Assembly: GCA_018398765.1 (NCBI GenBank)
Contig: JAHBMJ010001285.1
Coordinates: 1-15,000, forward strand
From: Chromera velia
Taxonomy: Eukaryota; Sar; Chromeraceae
Direction: 5' to 3'
Length of the DNA: 15,000 nt
This document shows, in pieces, positions 11,001 to 15,000 of the stretch. Both the position numbers and the translations under genes were made by a program. Numbering within the stretch: the first letter of the stretch is position 1; each line of letters begins with the position of its first letter. The notes under the pieces were generated by a model. It saw nothing but the letters and a program-made list of their open reading frames with translations, ran no database searches and was not told the DNA's origin.

Positions 11001-11367
11001 TCTCACCACCGCTTGTTTTGTGGTCAAGAGATTCGGACCTGAAAGCATCACTTTTGAACTCTTTTGGGGTTGGAGTTTCACTTTGTGACCCTATTGTGTT
11101 TTTCCCGGGAGCCTTTTGAGTCTTTTCGGTCACTCTTTGTTCGTACAAATCCTTTAGCTCTGCCAAGAGACCTGTTAAGTGCTTGCGAAAATGAACGTTG
11201 GTCTTGGCCTTCTTCTTCTCCTGATCCTTTGGATGTGCTTCTGCAGAATCAACGAAGCCGCCAGACTGAAAGTCATCTTCACTCTCTACAGTGGCGCCAG
11301 TGGAGATGTAGAAGAGAGAGAATAGGCCGGCCGGCCAGAGGAAAAACAGTAGAAGTGAACTGCGCAT
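1596..11367 (-). CDS. SEL1L: SEL1L/Hrd3-like ERAD adaptor, 11 exons, about 1,773 aa
   Basis: Spliced from 11 minus-strand exons: 11367-9986, 9556-9175, 8366-8317, 7959-7829, 7595-7459, 7255-6860, 6393-6134, 5557-4984, 4521-4081, 3687-3608, 3084-1596. Phases match at every junction and the join is 5,322 nt with one terminal TGA. Visible order: hydrophobic signal peptide (residues 3-22), disordered region, Sel1 repeats between about 249 and 922 with insertions, charged coiled coil (about 923-1100), poorly conserved segment, transmembrane helix (1252-1277), acidic low-complexity tail. Known family: SEL1L/Hrd3 uses luminal Sel1 repeats to present misfolded glycoproteins to the HRD1 ubiquitin ligase in the ER membrane. 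Diagnostic matches are DSCRGALKRLSTVANEAL (459-475, family pattern SC..AL..Y..VA), EYAEFVKSAAGQGD (505-518), and CHEAASLFFPIG (707-718) followed by a GIGIGHWNAAV repeat, which mirrors the family's C..A...F and G.....NAA signature. Far longer than yeast or animal homologues (about 800 aa). Identity is well supported; exact ends of exons 1, 4 and 5 are less so. Confidence 0.83.
3502..3540. repeat. (ATTC)n then (CA)n in intron 10
   Basis: Compound repeat in the middle of intron 10, about 65 nt downstream of the exon 10 donor. Confidence 0.9.
3608..3687 (-). CDS. SEL1L: SEL1L-like gene, exon 10 (transmembrane helix)
   Basis: An 80-nt exon with acceptor CATATGCAG and donor GTCCGT. In the phase forced by exons 9 and 11 it reads RLLRLWLVGLSLVMLLGLRL then FVSELL, a membrane helix with one internal Arg, followed by RRRER from exon 11. 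The positive charge after the helix fits a type I orientation (repeats in the ER lumen, tail in the cytosol), as in SEL1L. Another open frame exists (ETFEALVGW...), but its phase fits neither neighbour. Confidence 0.68.
4081..4521 (-). CDS. SEL1L: SEL1L-like gene, exon 9 (pre-membrane segment)
   Basis: Preceded by about 37 nt of (TG)n ending TGTGCAG; donor GTGAGT; exactly 147 codons in phase 0. Contains helical sequence AFKLLDLFLREGVFLEARQV (about 1123-1142), then a Ser/Gly-rich stretch. It occupies the place of the last, poorly conserved luminal part before the membrane helix. I cannot assign a domain to it. Confidence 0.75.
4525..4582. repeat. (CA)n in intron 8
   Basis: Nearly pure CA from 4525 to 4561, then interrupted. 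In gene orientation the TG run ends in the exon 9 acceptor TGTGCAG. Confidence 0.9.
4984..5557 (-). CDS. SEL1L: SEL1L-like gene, exon 8 (Sel1 helix, then charged coiled coil)
   Basis: The acceptor follows a (CTGT)n tract and TTTTTGCTGTTTGCAG. LLIELGSFL (914-922) closes a Sel1 repeat. The rest is strongly charged: an Arg/Lys/Ala/Glu stretch (about 930-955), then heptad-like segments such as KLEGEIG, DLETRIFDLEVVVQGLKRDI and KKIADLEGRLKFLRWAHEER, read as coiled coil. This is an insertion relative to known SEL1L/Hrd3. Donor GTCAGA, phase 0. Confidence 0.78.
5579..5601. repeat. (CAGA)n in intron 7, near the 3' splice site
   Basis: (CTGT)n in gene orientation, about 20 nt before the exon 8 acceptor. 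Confidence 0.85.
5728..5875. repeat. GAAA/GAAG/GAAC tetranucleotide tract in intron 7
   Basis: Purine-only from 5728 to 5814 (87 nt), then six GAAC units, then purine-only 5836-5875. On the transcribed strand it is CTTT-rich. Homopurine tracts of this length can form triplex DNA. Confidence 0.9.
6134..6393 (-). CDS. SEL1L: SEL1L-like gene, exon 7 (split Sel1 repeats plus acidic insert)
   Basis: The acceptor is preceded by about 45 nt of (CTGT/CTGC)n and ends CCTGCAG. The start EGSDASLMTLVDSLL completes the repeat begun in exon 6. A charged, Glu/Arg-rich insert follows, then REAQAWLRQTAGETGSE (896-912), the first helix of another repeat that is completed by LLIELGSFL in exon 8. Only phase 0 is open at the start. 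The donor GTTCGT leaves AG, which joins A of exon 8; the other nearby donor (GTAGAG) would create a stop. Confidence 0.75.
6410..6455. repeat. (CAGA/CAGG)n in intron 6, abutting the 3' splice site
   Basis: Reads (CTGT/CTGC)n in gene orientation and lies about 15 nt before the exon 7 acceptor, in the polypyrimidine position. Confidence 0.85.
6860..7255 (-). CDS. SEL1L: SEL1L-like gene, exon 6 (diagnostic SEL1L/Hrd3 repeats)
   Basis: Acceptor GCATGCATGCAG, phase 0. Begins GVDPSFREPLDRCHEAASLF, the family's conserved C..A...F segment, then ALMAAFWRRGEQQGAAVIAL and a GIGIGHWNAAVAYG segment (754-767) that matches the family's G.....NAA repeat. A roughly 45-residue Gly/Ser-rich insertion follows, and the exon ends in the first half of another repeat, LRYLRRLSVT, at donor GTTAGT. 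Confidence 0.87.
7459..7595 (-). CDS. SEL1L: SEL1L-like gene, exon 5 (Sel1 repeat)
   Basis: Preceded by a long TG microsatellite ending GTGTGTGCAG. Encodes a repeat TGEAMRQYRRAMDGGRQLG then RYNVAVLTLQ (666-694). A second in-frame acceptor, TTCCAG before 7571, would shorten the product by eight residues. Donor GTCGGT, phase 0. Confidence 0.82.
7611..7686. repeat. (CA)n then (TA)n in intron 4
   Basis: CA-rich 7613-7670 with CCACAC breaks, then (TA)n 7670-7686. It begins about 15 nt from the exon 5 acceptor. Confidence 0.9.
7829..7959 (-). CDS. SEL1L: SEL1L-like gene, exon 4 (Sel1 repeat)
   Basis: Acceptor GTCTGCAG before 7959. Encodes GFRFLQQAAEEGDGQAQLLLG (624-644), the cleanest Sel1 repeat in the protein, followed by HAYS. 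Two donors are possible: GTCAGG at 7828 (used here) or GTAACA at 7822; both keep the frame and differ by two residues (6 nt). Confidence 0.85.
7979..8030. repeat. (CA)n(GA)n in intron 3
   Basis: Compound CA then GA repeat, about 20 nt from the exon 4 acceptor; (TC)n(TG)n in gene orientation. Confidence 0.9.
8205..8225. repeat. (GACT)n in intron 3
   Basis: About five GACT units in the middle of intron 3. Confidence 0.8.
8317..8366 (-). CDS. SEL1L: SEL1L-like gene, exon 3 (50-nt microexon)
   Basis: A (CTGC)n tract ending CTGCAG precedes 8366 and the donor GTGAGT follows 8317. The 50-nt exon reads VDRAEFGVLPGSKPMAK in phase 0 and leaves two bases that join exon 4 as AAA. Without it, exons 2 and 4 would not be in phase using the chosen donor, and the result continues smoothly into KYLLHKHGFEG. 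Too short to be seen as an ORF. Confidence 0.7.
8367..8387. repeat. (GGCA)n in intron 2 at the exon 3 acceptor
   Basis: Reads CTGCCTGCCTGCCTGCCTGC with its last copy supplying the CTGCAG acceptor. Confidence 0.85.
8937..9170. repeat. three (CAGA)n tracts in intron 2
   Basis: Tracts at about 8937-8961, 9010-9052 and 9129-9170. The last begins directly after the exon 2 donor GTTGGT. Confidence 0.85.
9175..9556 (-). CDS. SEL1L: SEL1L-like gene, exon 2 (Sel1 repeats)
   Basis: Acceptor GCATGCATGCAG before 9556; one base completes the Arg codon split from exon 1, giving SCRGALKRLSTVA across the junction. Contains the repeats EYAEFVKSAAGQGDIDAIAA (505-524) and VPQALQRWERAARAGHGGAA (542-561), both with the Sel1 pattern A..(W/F)..AA..G...A. 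Donor GTTGGT, phase 0, runs straight into a (CTGT)n repeat. A glycine run (about 573-578) sits in the loop after the second repeat. Confidence 0.85.
9986..11367 (-). CDS. SEL1L: SEL1L-like gene, exon 1 (signal peptide, disordered N-terminus, first Sel1 repeats)
   Basis: The start is the first in-frame ATG (11367, context GAAATGC with A at -3); the open frame extends to 11421 but only from a TTG. Residues 1-22 (MRSSLLLFFLWPAGLFSLFY...) form a signal peptide. A long Ser/Thr/Lys/Glu-rich stretch follows. Sel1 character appears at about 249-265 (EGARALLCLLGVSLEEG) and 374-401 (SLYSQAASRSPLPLAALAHV...FG). The exon ends in DLDSC plus two bases of an Arg codon, then donor GTCAGT at 9985. Residues about 280-320 look like translated non-coding sequence, so a small intron may still be hidden here. 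Confidence 0.75.
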
Positions 11368-11417
11368 TTCGACAGCGAGCCTTGAATCTTTCTGGATCTT
11401 TTCCTCTGAAGAATGGA

Positions 11418-11429
11418 TCAAGTTTGCAT
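11418..11429 (-). other. three-codon upstream ORF (M-Q-T-stop)
   Basis: On the minus strand ATG CAA ACT TGA lies 51 nt upstream of the assigned start codon. If it is in the transcript it would be a minimal upstream ORF able to reduce initiation at the main ATG. The transcription start is not known, so this is only a candidate. Confidence 0.35.
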
Positions 11430-11538
11430 GAAAGGAAAAGCTGATTCAAGTCTGTGCAGCTGACGGAAGTGCAGCTACGTCTTCCAGTGACCCTGGTCGG
11501 CTGTGCGAATGCTGTGCGATGCGTGTCTGTCTTCGACA

Positions 11539-11558
11539 GACGTCACATGACGTCACAT
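11539..11558 (-). promoter_or_regulatory. tandem bZIP-type box (GACGTCACAT x2)
   Basis: The 10-mer GACGTCACAT occurs twice in direct tandem (11539-11548, 11549-11558), about 180 bp upstream of the start codon. The junction creates a full CRE palindrome TGACGTCA at 11548-11555; read toward the gene each copy is ATGTGACGTC. ACGT cores of this kind bind bZIP factors, and in animals and plants ER-stress elements upstream of ERAD genes contain TGACGTG. Function here is inference. Confidence 0.45.
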
Positions 11559-11755
11559 AATTAACAGCTAGTCGCACATGCATGGTCAATTAAACGTACT
11601 ACGTACATGTATACATGCACACATGCGAATACATTGCGAATACATAGGGCATCATATAGGGCGTTTTTTTTTTTAATAATTTTTTTTAAACATGCACTTT
11701 TTACTAGCTAGTGCGTTTGCGCATGAATCGCGGCGACTTAATTCGCGCGCATATA

Positions 11756-11783
11756 CGCGCGCGCGCGCGCGCGCGCGCGCGCG
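11756..11783. repeat. (CG)14 dinucleotide repeat
   Basis: Uninterrupted CG for 28 nt, flanked by CGCGCGCATATA (11744-11755). Alternating purine-pyrimidine of this kind is the classic Z-DNA former. It is about 390 bp upstream of the SEL1L-like start codon. Confidence 0.9.
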
Positions 11784-12180
11784 GAGTAAGCGCGAGGAAA
11801 ACGAAAAGGTATTATGTAACAGAAGAGGGATGAGTAAAAGCGCAAGCAAATGAATCGGAAAAGTTTGGGGAACTGAGTTTAAAGAAAGAGTTTTGATGGG
11901 GTGCTTAAAGCAGGAGTTCTTTGAAGGGATGGAAGACGTGCGGGATGCACCTCTGCACAATTAAAGTCTTTCTGATTAAAAGGGTAGCCTTTTTTTAATG
12001 AAAGAACTGAAGTGTTTCGAAGGTTCTGTCTACCCTGCATCCCCTTTGTCTCTTTTCTCTCTCTTTTGATTGTCCAACCTATTGTGAAGCCGCGATTGAT
12101 CAGTTATATCAGGGTGATCGAAGTCACGCCTATTTTCGTCGTTGGTAGTCGTAGGACGGAACAAATCGATAAACTAGGTT

Positions 12181-12200
12181 AGATCTGCCTCTCATATATA
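12181..12200 (+). repeat. dispersed repeat, copy 2 (AGATCTGCCTCTCATATATA)
   Basis: Counterpart of the copy at 133-152. The flanks diverge quickly on both sides, so this is probably a relic of a larger repeat. Confidence 0.35.
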
Positions 12201-12297
12201 GGAACGCGGCATACAAAAAAAAACCCTCAATCATCATTATATATGCCTCCCAAACCACTGTGCCCGGAGTCACCGCACGAAGATAGCGTCCATCAAG

Positions 12298-12346
12298 ACC
12301 GCCTTGCACGGCCCCAGACTCCCAGAGCGGTGGGATGCCGGGCGGT
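12298..12346 (+). other. GC-rich nested hairpin, possible structured RNA
   Basis: Three nested stems can be drawn: ACCGCC/GGCGGT, GGC/GCC and TCCCA/TGGGA with a 6-nt loop. They stand in a GC-rich island of about 110 bp (12245-12355) within AT-rich DNA. A T5 run follows at about 12368. It does not match tRNA, 5S rRNA or U6 as far as I can tell by eye. Confidence 0.25.
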
Positions 12347-12665
12347 AGGGTACAACATGATGTGTTACTTTTTGGTTTACAGGATTTAACATACAGTTAG
12401 ATTTTATACGAGAGTGAGCACAGATATACAGATTGTATGTTAAGGTTTTTTGGATTTCTTAGGATTTGTTATATTCCGTACATATCTGTACACAAGTATT
12501 TACATAAGCAAAGTGGTAGTAAAGGTAGACAAACTTTCTGTTTTGTAACAATGCTCTGTAGGTAGGCGACGCACAGTGGTTAAAAAAAAAAAATCTGAAA
12601 ACGTCTATTCTTTTTTTTTTTTAATTTAAAAATTTATTGTATATGTAAAAAAAAAAGGTTAAATG

Positions 12666-12772
12666 ACTAGCTTCAACTAGAGTTTGAATTATATTTAGGA
12701 TTCCAGTTTTACTTTTAGCTTGGTAGACGTTTAAAAGGATTGACCAAAACTAGCTTCGACTAGAGCTTCGAA
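12666..12772 (+). repeat. two direct copies of ACTAGCTTC(A/G)ACTAGAG
   Basis: Copies at 12666-12688 and 12749-12772 inside the left part of the foldback element; they differ at about four positions. Each copy contains CTAG twice. Confidence 0.6.
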
Positions 12773-13287
12773 ATGTATATCGTCCTAGATATCGTCAAAG
12801 AGCCAGTCAAAGAACTTCTCCTCTGTCTGCTCTTCTGTTTGCATCCATGCATCCATCCTTCTTGTCACTCTTTGTATAGGACAAAAGAGAGCCCCCTTTT
12901 CTCTTAGCCCGCCCGCTCGCCTTCGTCCCTGTAATCCGCTTTTACGATGGTCGCTGCGTGCAGTGCCATACACGCAGACTTCATTCATTTTTCAATTAGC
13001 ATGAATGGTGAAACGATAGACCGGGTTACTTCCTCTGTCTCCCTCATCTCTCAACCAAGAGCATGAGTCAATACTGCGTGGGGATGATACTGAAGTGGCT
13101 ACAGAATTTACGAGAAAGAAAGGACGGATGCAAGTCAATGTGAATGGAAAACACGAAGACATGGTTAGTTTTTTAAACAGACACAGCAAAGAGAAGAGAG
13201 AAAAGTCTGGTGACAGTGCAGTTGAACAAGGGAAAAAAGATCAGTTGGTCCGTGTTCAACAAAGTCGATGATGGAATAGTGAAAACA

Positions 13288-13426
13288 CTACTAGAGATAC
13301 TAGTAGAGACAAACGTACAATAACAACTAGGACTAGAACTAGGGTTGAAACTAGGGTTAAAAGATGTTTAAAACTTTGAGTTGAATAATAAGTTCTAAAA
13401 GATGCTCCTCTAGGTGCTCCTAGAGG
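13288..13426. repeat. CTAG-rich subterminal hairpins
   Basis: Two perfect inverted repeats: CTACTAG/CTAGTAG (13288-13306, 5-nt loop) and CCTCTAGG/CCTAGAGG (13407-13426, 4-nt loop). Between them lies a run of CTAG words including two ACTAGGGTT copies. They sit near the right end of the foldback element. Confidence 0.55.
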
Positions 13427-13521
13427 TGCTCTAGGAAATCTTTCGTAGAAAAAAAGAAAAAAAAAAATCTGGAAAGGTCTATTTTTTTTTTTTTTACCAC
13501 TGTGCGTCGCCTAGCTCTGCA

Positions 13522-13821
13522 AAATTCAACAAAAGTCGATCGAGGCCCGGTAGTGGAGCGCAGGACAACCCAAAACATAAATCTCATCCTAATTCTATTC
13601 TAATGGACCTAATTCTGAAGTCAAACCAATAAAAAAAAAACTACATAGACTATTGTAGCTAGTATAGTACTCTAAGACTTTATGATCATTTATGACTAAT
13701 GTCTATAAATTGCTACAAATACCAACTATGCAATACATTAATGCCCGGAACAAATCAATCAATCAATCAAATACTTGTTTTTAACTAGTTTTTGTCAAAG
13801 ATAAAAAAATGTAAACTCAGT
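13522..13821. other. AT-rich intergenic stretch
   Basis: Downstream of the second gene: (TCAA)n at 13756-13772, many A/T runs and scattered CTAG words. No gene seen. Confidence 0.5.
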
Positions 13822-13827
13822 TTTATT
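13822..13827 (-). terminator. polyadenylation signal AATAAA of the second gene
   Basis: Minus-strand AATAAA 168 nt past the stop codon at 13995, inside an AT-rich 3' flank. Confidence 0.4.
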
Positions 13828-13994
13828 CTCTTTTTCTATTTTTTTTTTATGGTATTTAAACGGTTTTTTCAAAGTTAGTTTTTTTTTTTTTCGTTTCCTG
13901 TATTTTGAGTCCAATTTTAGAGCCAATTTTGCTGCGAGCTGTTGACGACCTGGAGCACTCTACCTTGATTTTGGTTCAGATTTGGGTCTCTGAT

Positions 13995-14542
13995 TCATGA
14001 TTGATTCGTGACGCCGGACATCGGAGCAACGGCAGAAACCGAGGCGGAAGAAAGGCTGGAAGGGGCCCCCCCTCTCCCTGACTCAGAGCCCATCGCCGGG
14101 CGGAGAGAGGGGGAGTCCCCCTCACCTCCCTCTTCACTCACAGGCACAAGATGGTTCTGCGCCCCCCTCTGCTGCTGCTTCTGAGGTTGGTTGAGTGACA
14201 GAGAGCCCAACTGCGGCACGATGAGAACATCCGGAGTTGTGAGGGGAGCGGATCCATTCTGATCTTTATTTCTTGTCTCAGAGGGCTGCAGCGGGACACT
14301 CCCGCTTGCTGCCTGGACCTTGCTCATGAAGGCGCTCTTCAACGCACTCAACGAGACACCCACCCCCTCGCTCCCACTGCCGCCCCCCTCCCCCCGGTCG
14401 GGCATGTTTCCCCCCAGTTTCCCTGTCCCTTTGCCTGCTTCGAGTGCGTCAAGGGGAAGGATGCCGACGGTTTCATGAACTCTCAAGGCACCTGAAGTCG
14501 CCGCGCCAGGGGGCGGGAGGTCAAATGGAATGTCCTCGTCCT
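13995..14542 (-). CDS. second gene, terminal exon
   Basis: Acceptor CCCTTTGCAG before 14542; two bases then 182 codons including the stop. A second acceptor further upstream (TTTCGCAG, near 14593) would enter a different frame and is not used. Confidence 0.65.
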
Positions 14543-14625
14543 CTGCAAAGGGATGAATGCGTGAGTGCGTGCATATGCACATTCGTCTTCTGCGAAATGA
14601 CACACAGAATTTTCATCTACAAATG

Positions 14626-14709
<84 letters not shown>

Positions 14710-15000
14710 CCACTGTCACACGCATACATCTTAACATATACGTTTTTTTTGCCTGGTCGAAAAGGCATACAGAATTATGCCGAAGGCAAGGAAGGACAGG
14801 CAGAAGAACGGGCGGACAGACGGACGGACAGAGAGACTGCAGGAGACGGCGTCGGTCTGTCCTTTTTGTTAATTTCTGACCTTCGTAGATGGAGAAAGTC
14901 AGCAGGAGTCTCCCAATCGCCCTCGAGGGACCAAACAGCCTCCCCCCCTGCGCCCCAAAGACGCACGCCAAAGCCTCGGGATCCCCACTCTTCAGCGCCT
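13995..15000 (-). CDS. 3' end of a second, unrecognised gene (two exons, open at the right edge)
   Basis: Join of an exon from the window edge to 14881 and a terminal exon 14542-13995 with TGA at 13995-13997. The upstream exon reads ALKSGDPEALACVFGAQGG, a short linker and a helical end RAIGRLLLTFSIYE. The donor GTCAGA leaves one base, which joins AG of the next exon (Glu), giving IYE-EDEDIPFDLPPPG. The last 181 residues are low complexity, rich in Gly, Ser, Pro and Gln (for example LNQPQKQQQ), with one possible short helix SLSALKSAFMSKVQAA. No domain is recognisable, and the main part of the protein lies beyond the window. It is oriented like the SEL1L-like gene, about 2.5 kb upstream of it. 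Confidence 0.65.
14627..14705. repeat. (CA)n(GA)n in the second gene's intron
   Basis: CA 14627-14670 with one TA break, then (GA)n to 14705. Same compound design as the repeat at 7979-8030. Confidence 0.9.
14881..15000 (-). CDS. second gene, penultimate exon (partial)
   Basis: Open from the window edge to donor GTCAGA at 14880. Two frames stay open to the donor; the one chosen (ACVFGAQGGRLFGPS...) leaves phase 1, as the terminal exon requires. Confidence 0.55.

Larger units (their letters stand above)
11430..12552. other. upstream/intergenic region
   Basis: Holds the upstream region of the SEL1L-like gene (11430-11600), an ATGCATGC/ACATGTAT-type alternating stretch (11575-11640), the (CG)14 tract, a purine-rich stretch (11800-11940) and the GC-rich hairpin island. 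No convincing TATA box is visible. The ORF at 11673-11960 on the minus strand is a by-product of the CG repeat. Confidence 0.5.
12553..13521. mobile_element. non-autonomous foldback/MITE-like element with terminal inverted repeats
   Basis: Left end TAGGCGACGCACAGTGGT (12563-12580) and right end ACCACTGTGCGTCGCCTA (13496-13513) are exact inverted copies. Flanking them are GCTCTGTA (12553-12560) and GCTCTGCA (13514-13521), a 7/8 direct match suggesting an 8-bp target duplication as made by hAT-type transposases. Just inside each end is an A-run, the motif ATCTGRAAASGTCTATT and a T-run, in the same orientation at both ends. The inside has CTAG-rich direct repeats and hairpins and no transposase. 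Two small minus-strand ORFs at 12785-13189 show no known domain. Confidence 0.6.

Noticed and set aside
11368-11421. N-terminal extension of exon 1 to 11421
   Set aside because: It begins with TTG, not ATG; the first in-frame ATG begins a typical signal peptide.
11673-11960. Minus-strand ORF of 95 codons with an Arg-Ala run
   Set aside because: The run is the translated CG repeat and the remainder is not protein-like.
12785-13189. Two minus-strand ORFs of 65-67 codons inside the foldback element
   Set aside because: No recognisable transposase motif and no splice-consistent link between them; one ends in FFDWLFDDI, but that alone is not evidence.
13335-13362. Telomere-like ACTAGGGTT copies
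   Set aside because: Only two copies with different spacers; they fit the CTAG-rich background of the element.

Overview
The window is nuclear DNA from a eukaryote. Coding stretches are broken by GT-AG introns of about 200-800 nt packed with microsatellites (CAGA, CA/TG, GA, GAAA, GGCA). Exon-exon phases agree across every junction, and the genes end near AATAAA signals. The intron style, the low-complexity proteins and the host-type ER quality-control gene suggest an alveolate or other complex-plastid protist, with the chromerid Chromera velia the best guess. That assignment is inference from style, not from a marker gene.

All supported genes are on the minus strand. From left to right: (1) 1-1404, AT-rich intergenic DNA with a short foldback-like repeat copy at 562-771. 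(2) 1596-11367, one eleven-exon gene read right to left, encoding about 1,773 residues. It has a signal peptide, an array of Sel1 (TPR-like) repeats, a transmembrane helix encoded by a single 80-nt exon, and a roughly 495-residue acidic low-complexity tail. The pattern SC..AL..L..VA at the exon 1/2 junction, the pattern CHEA followed by a G....NAA repeat in exon 6, and the overall order identify it as a SEL1L/Hrd3-type adaptor of the HRD1 ER-associated degradation ligase. (3) 11368-11600, its upstream region, with a 3-codon upstream ORF and a tandem duplication of a bZIP-type GACGTCACAT box. (4) 11600-13820, intergenic DNA holding a (CG)14 tract, a GC-rich nested hairpin and a roughly 950-bp foldback element with terminal inverted repeats and a candidate 8-bp target duplication. 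(5) 13995-15000, the 3' end (two exons) of a second minus-strand gene of unknown function that runs off the right edge.

The SEL1L-like gene was assembled by hand from splice signals and phase. The full join is 11367-9986, 9556-9175, 8366-8317, 7959-7829, 7595-7459, 7255-6860, 6393-6134, 5557-4984, 4521-4081, 3687-3608, 3084-1596. It totals 5,322 nt, is divisible by three, and has no internal stop. All eleven introns used here (ten in this gene, one in the second) end in GCAG, ten of them in TGCAG. Several have a (CTGT)n or (TG)n microsatellite where a polypyrimidine tract is expected.

The most notable points are the unusual build of the ERAD adaptor (charged coiled-coil insertion inside the repeat array, very long acidic cytosolic tail, 50-nt microexon), the tandem stress-element-like sites upstream of it, the microsatellites serving at splice sites, and a previously unnamed family of AT-rich foldback elements.
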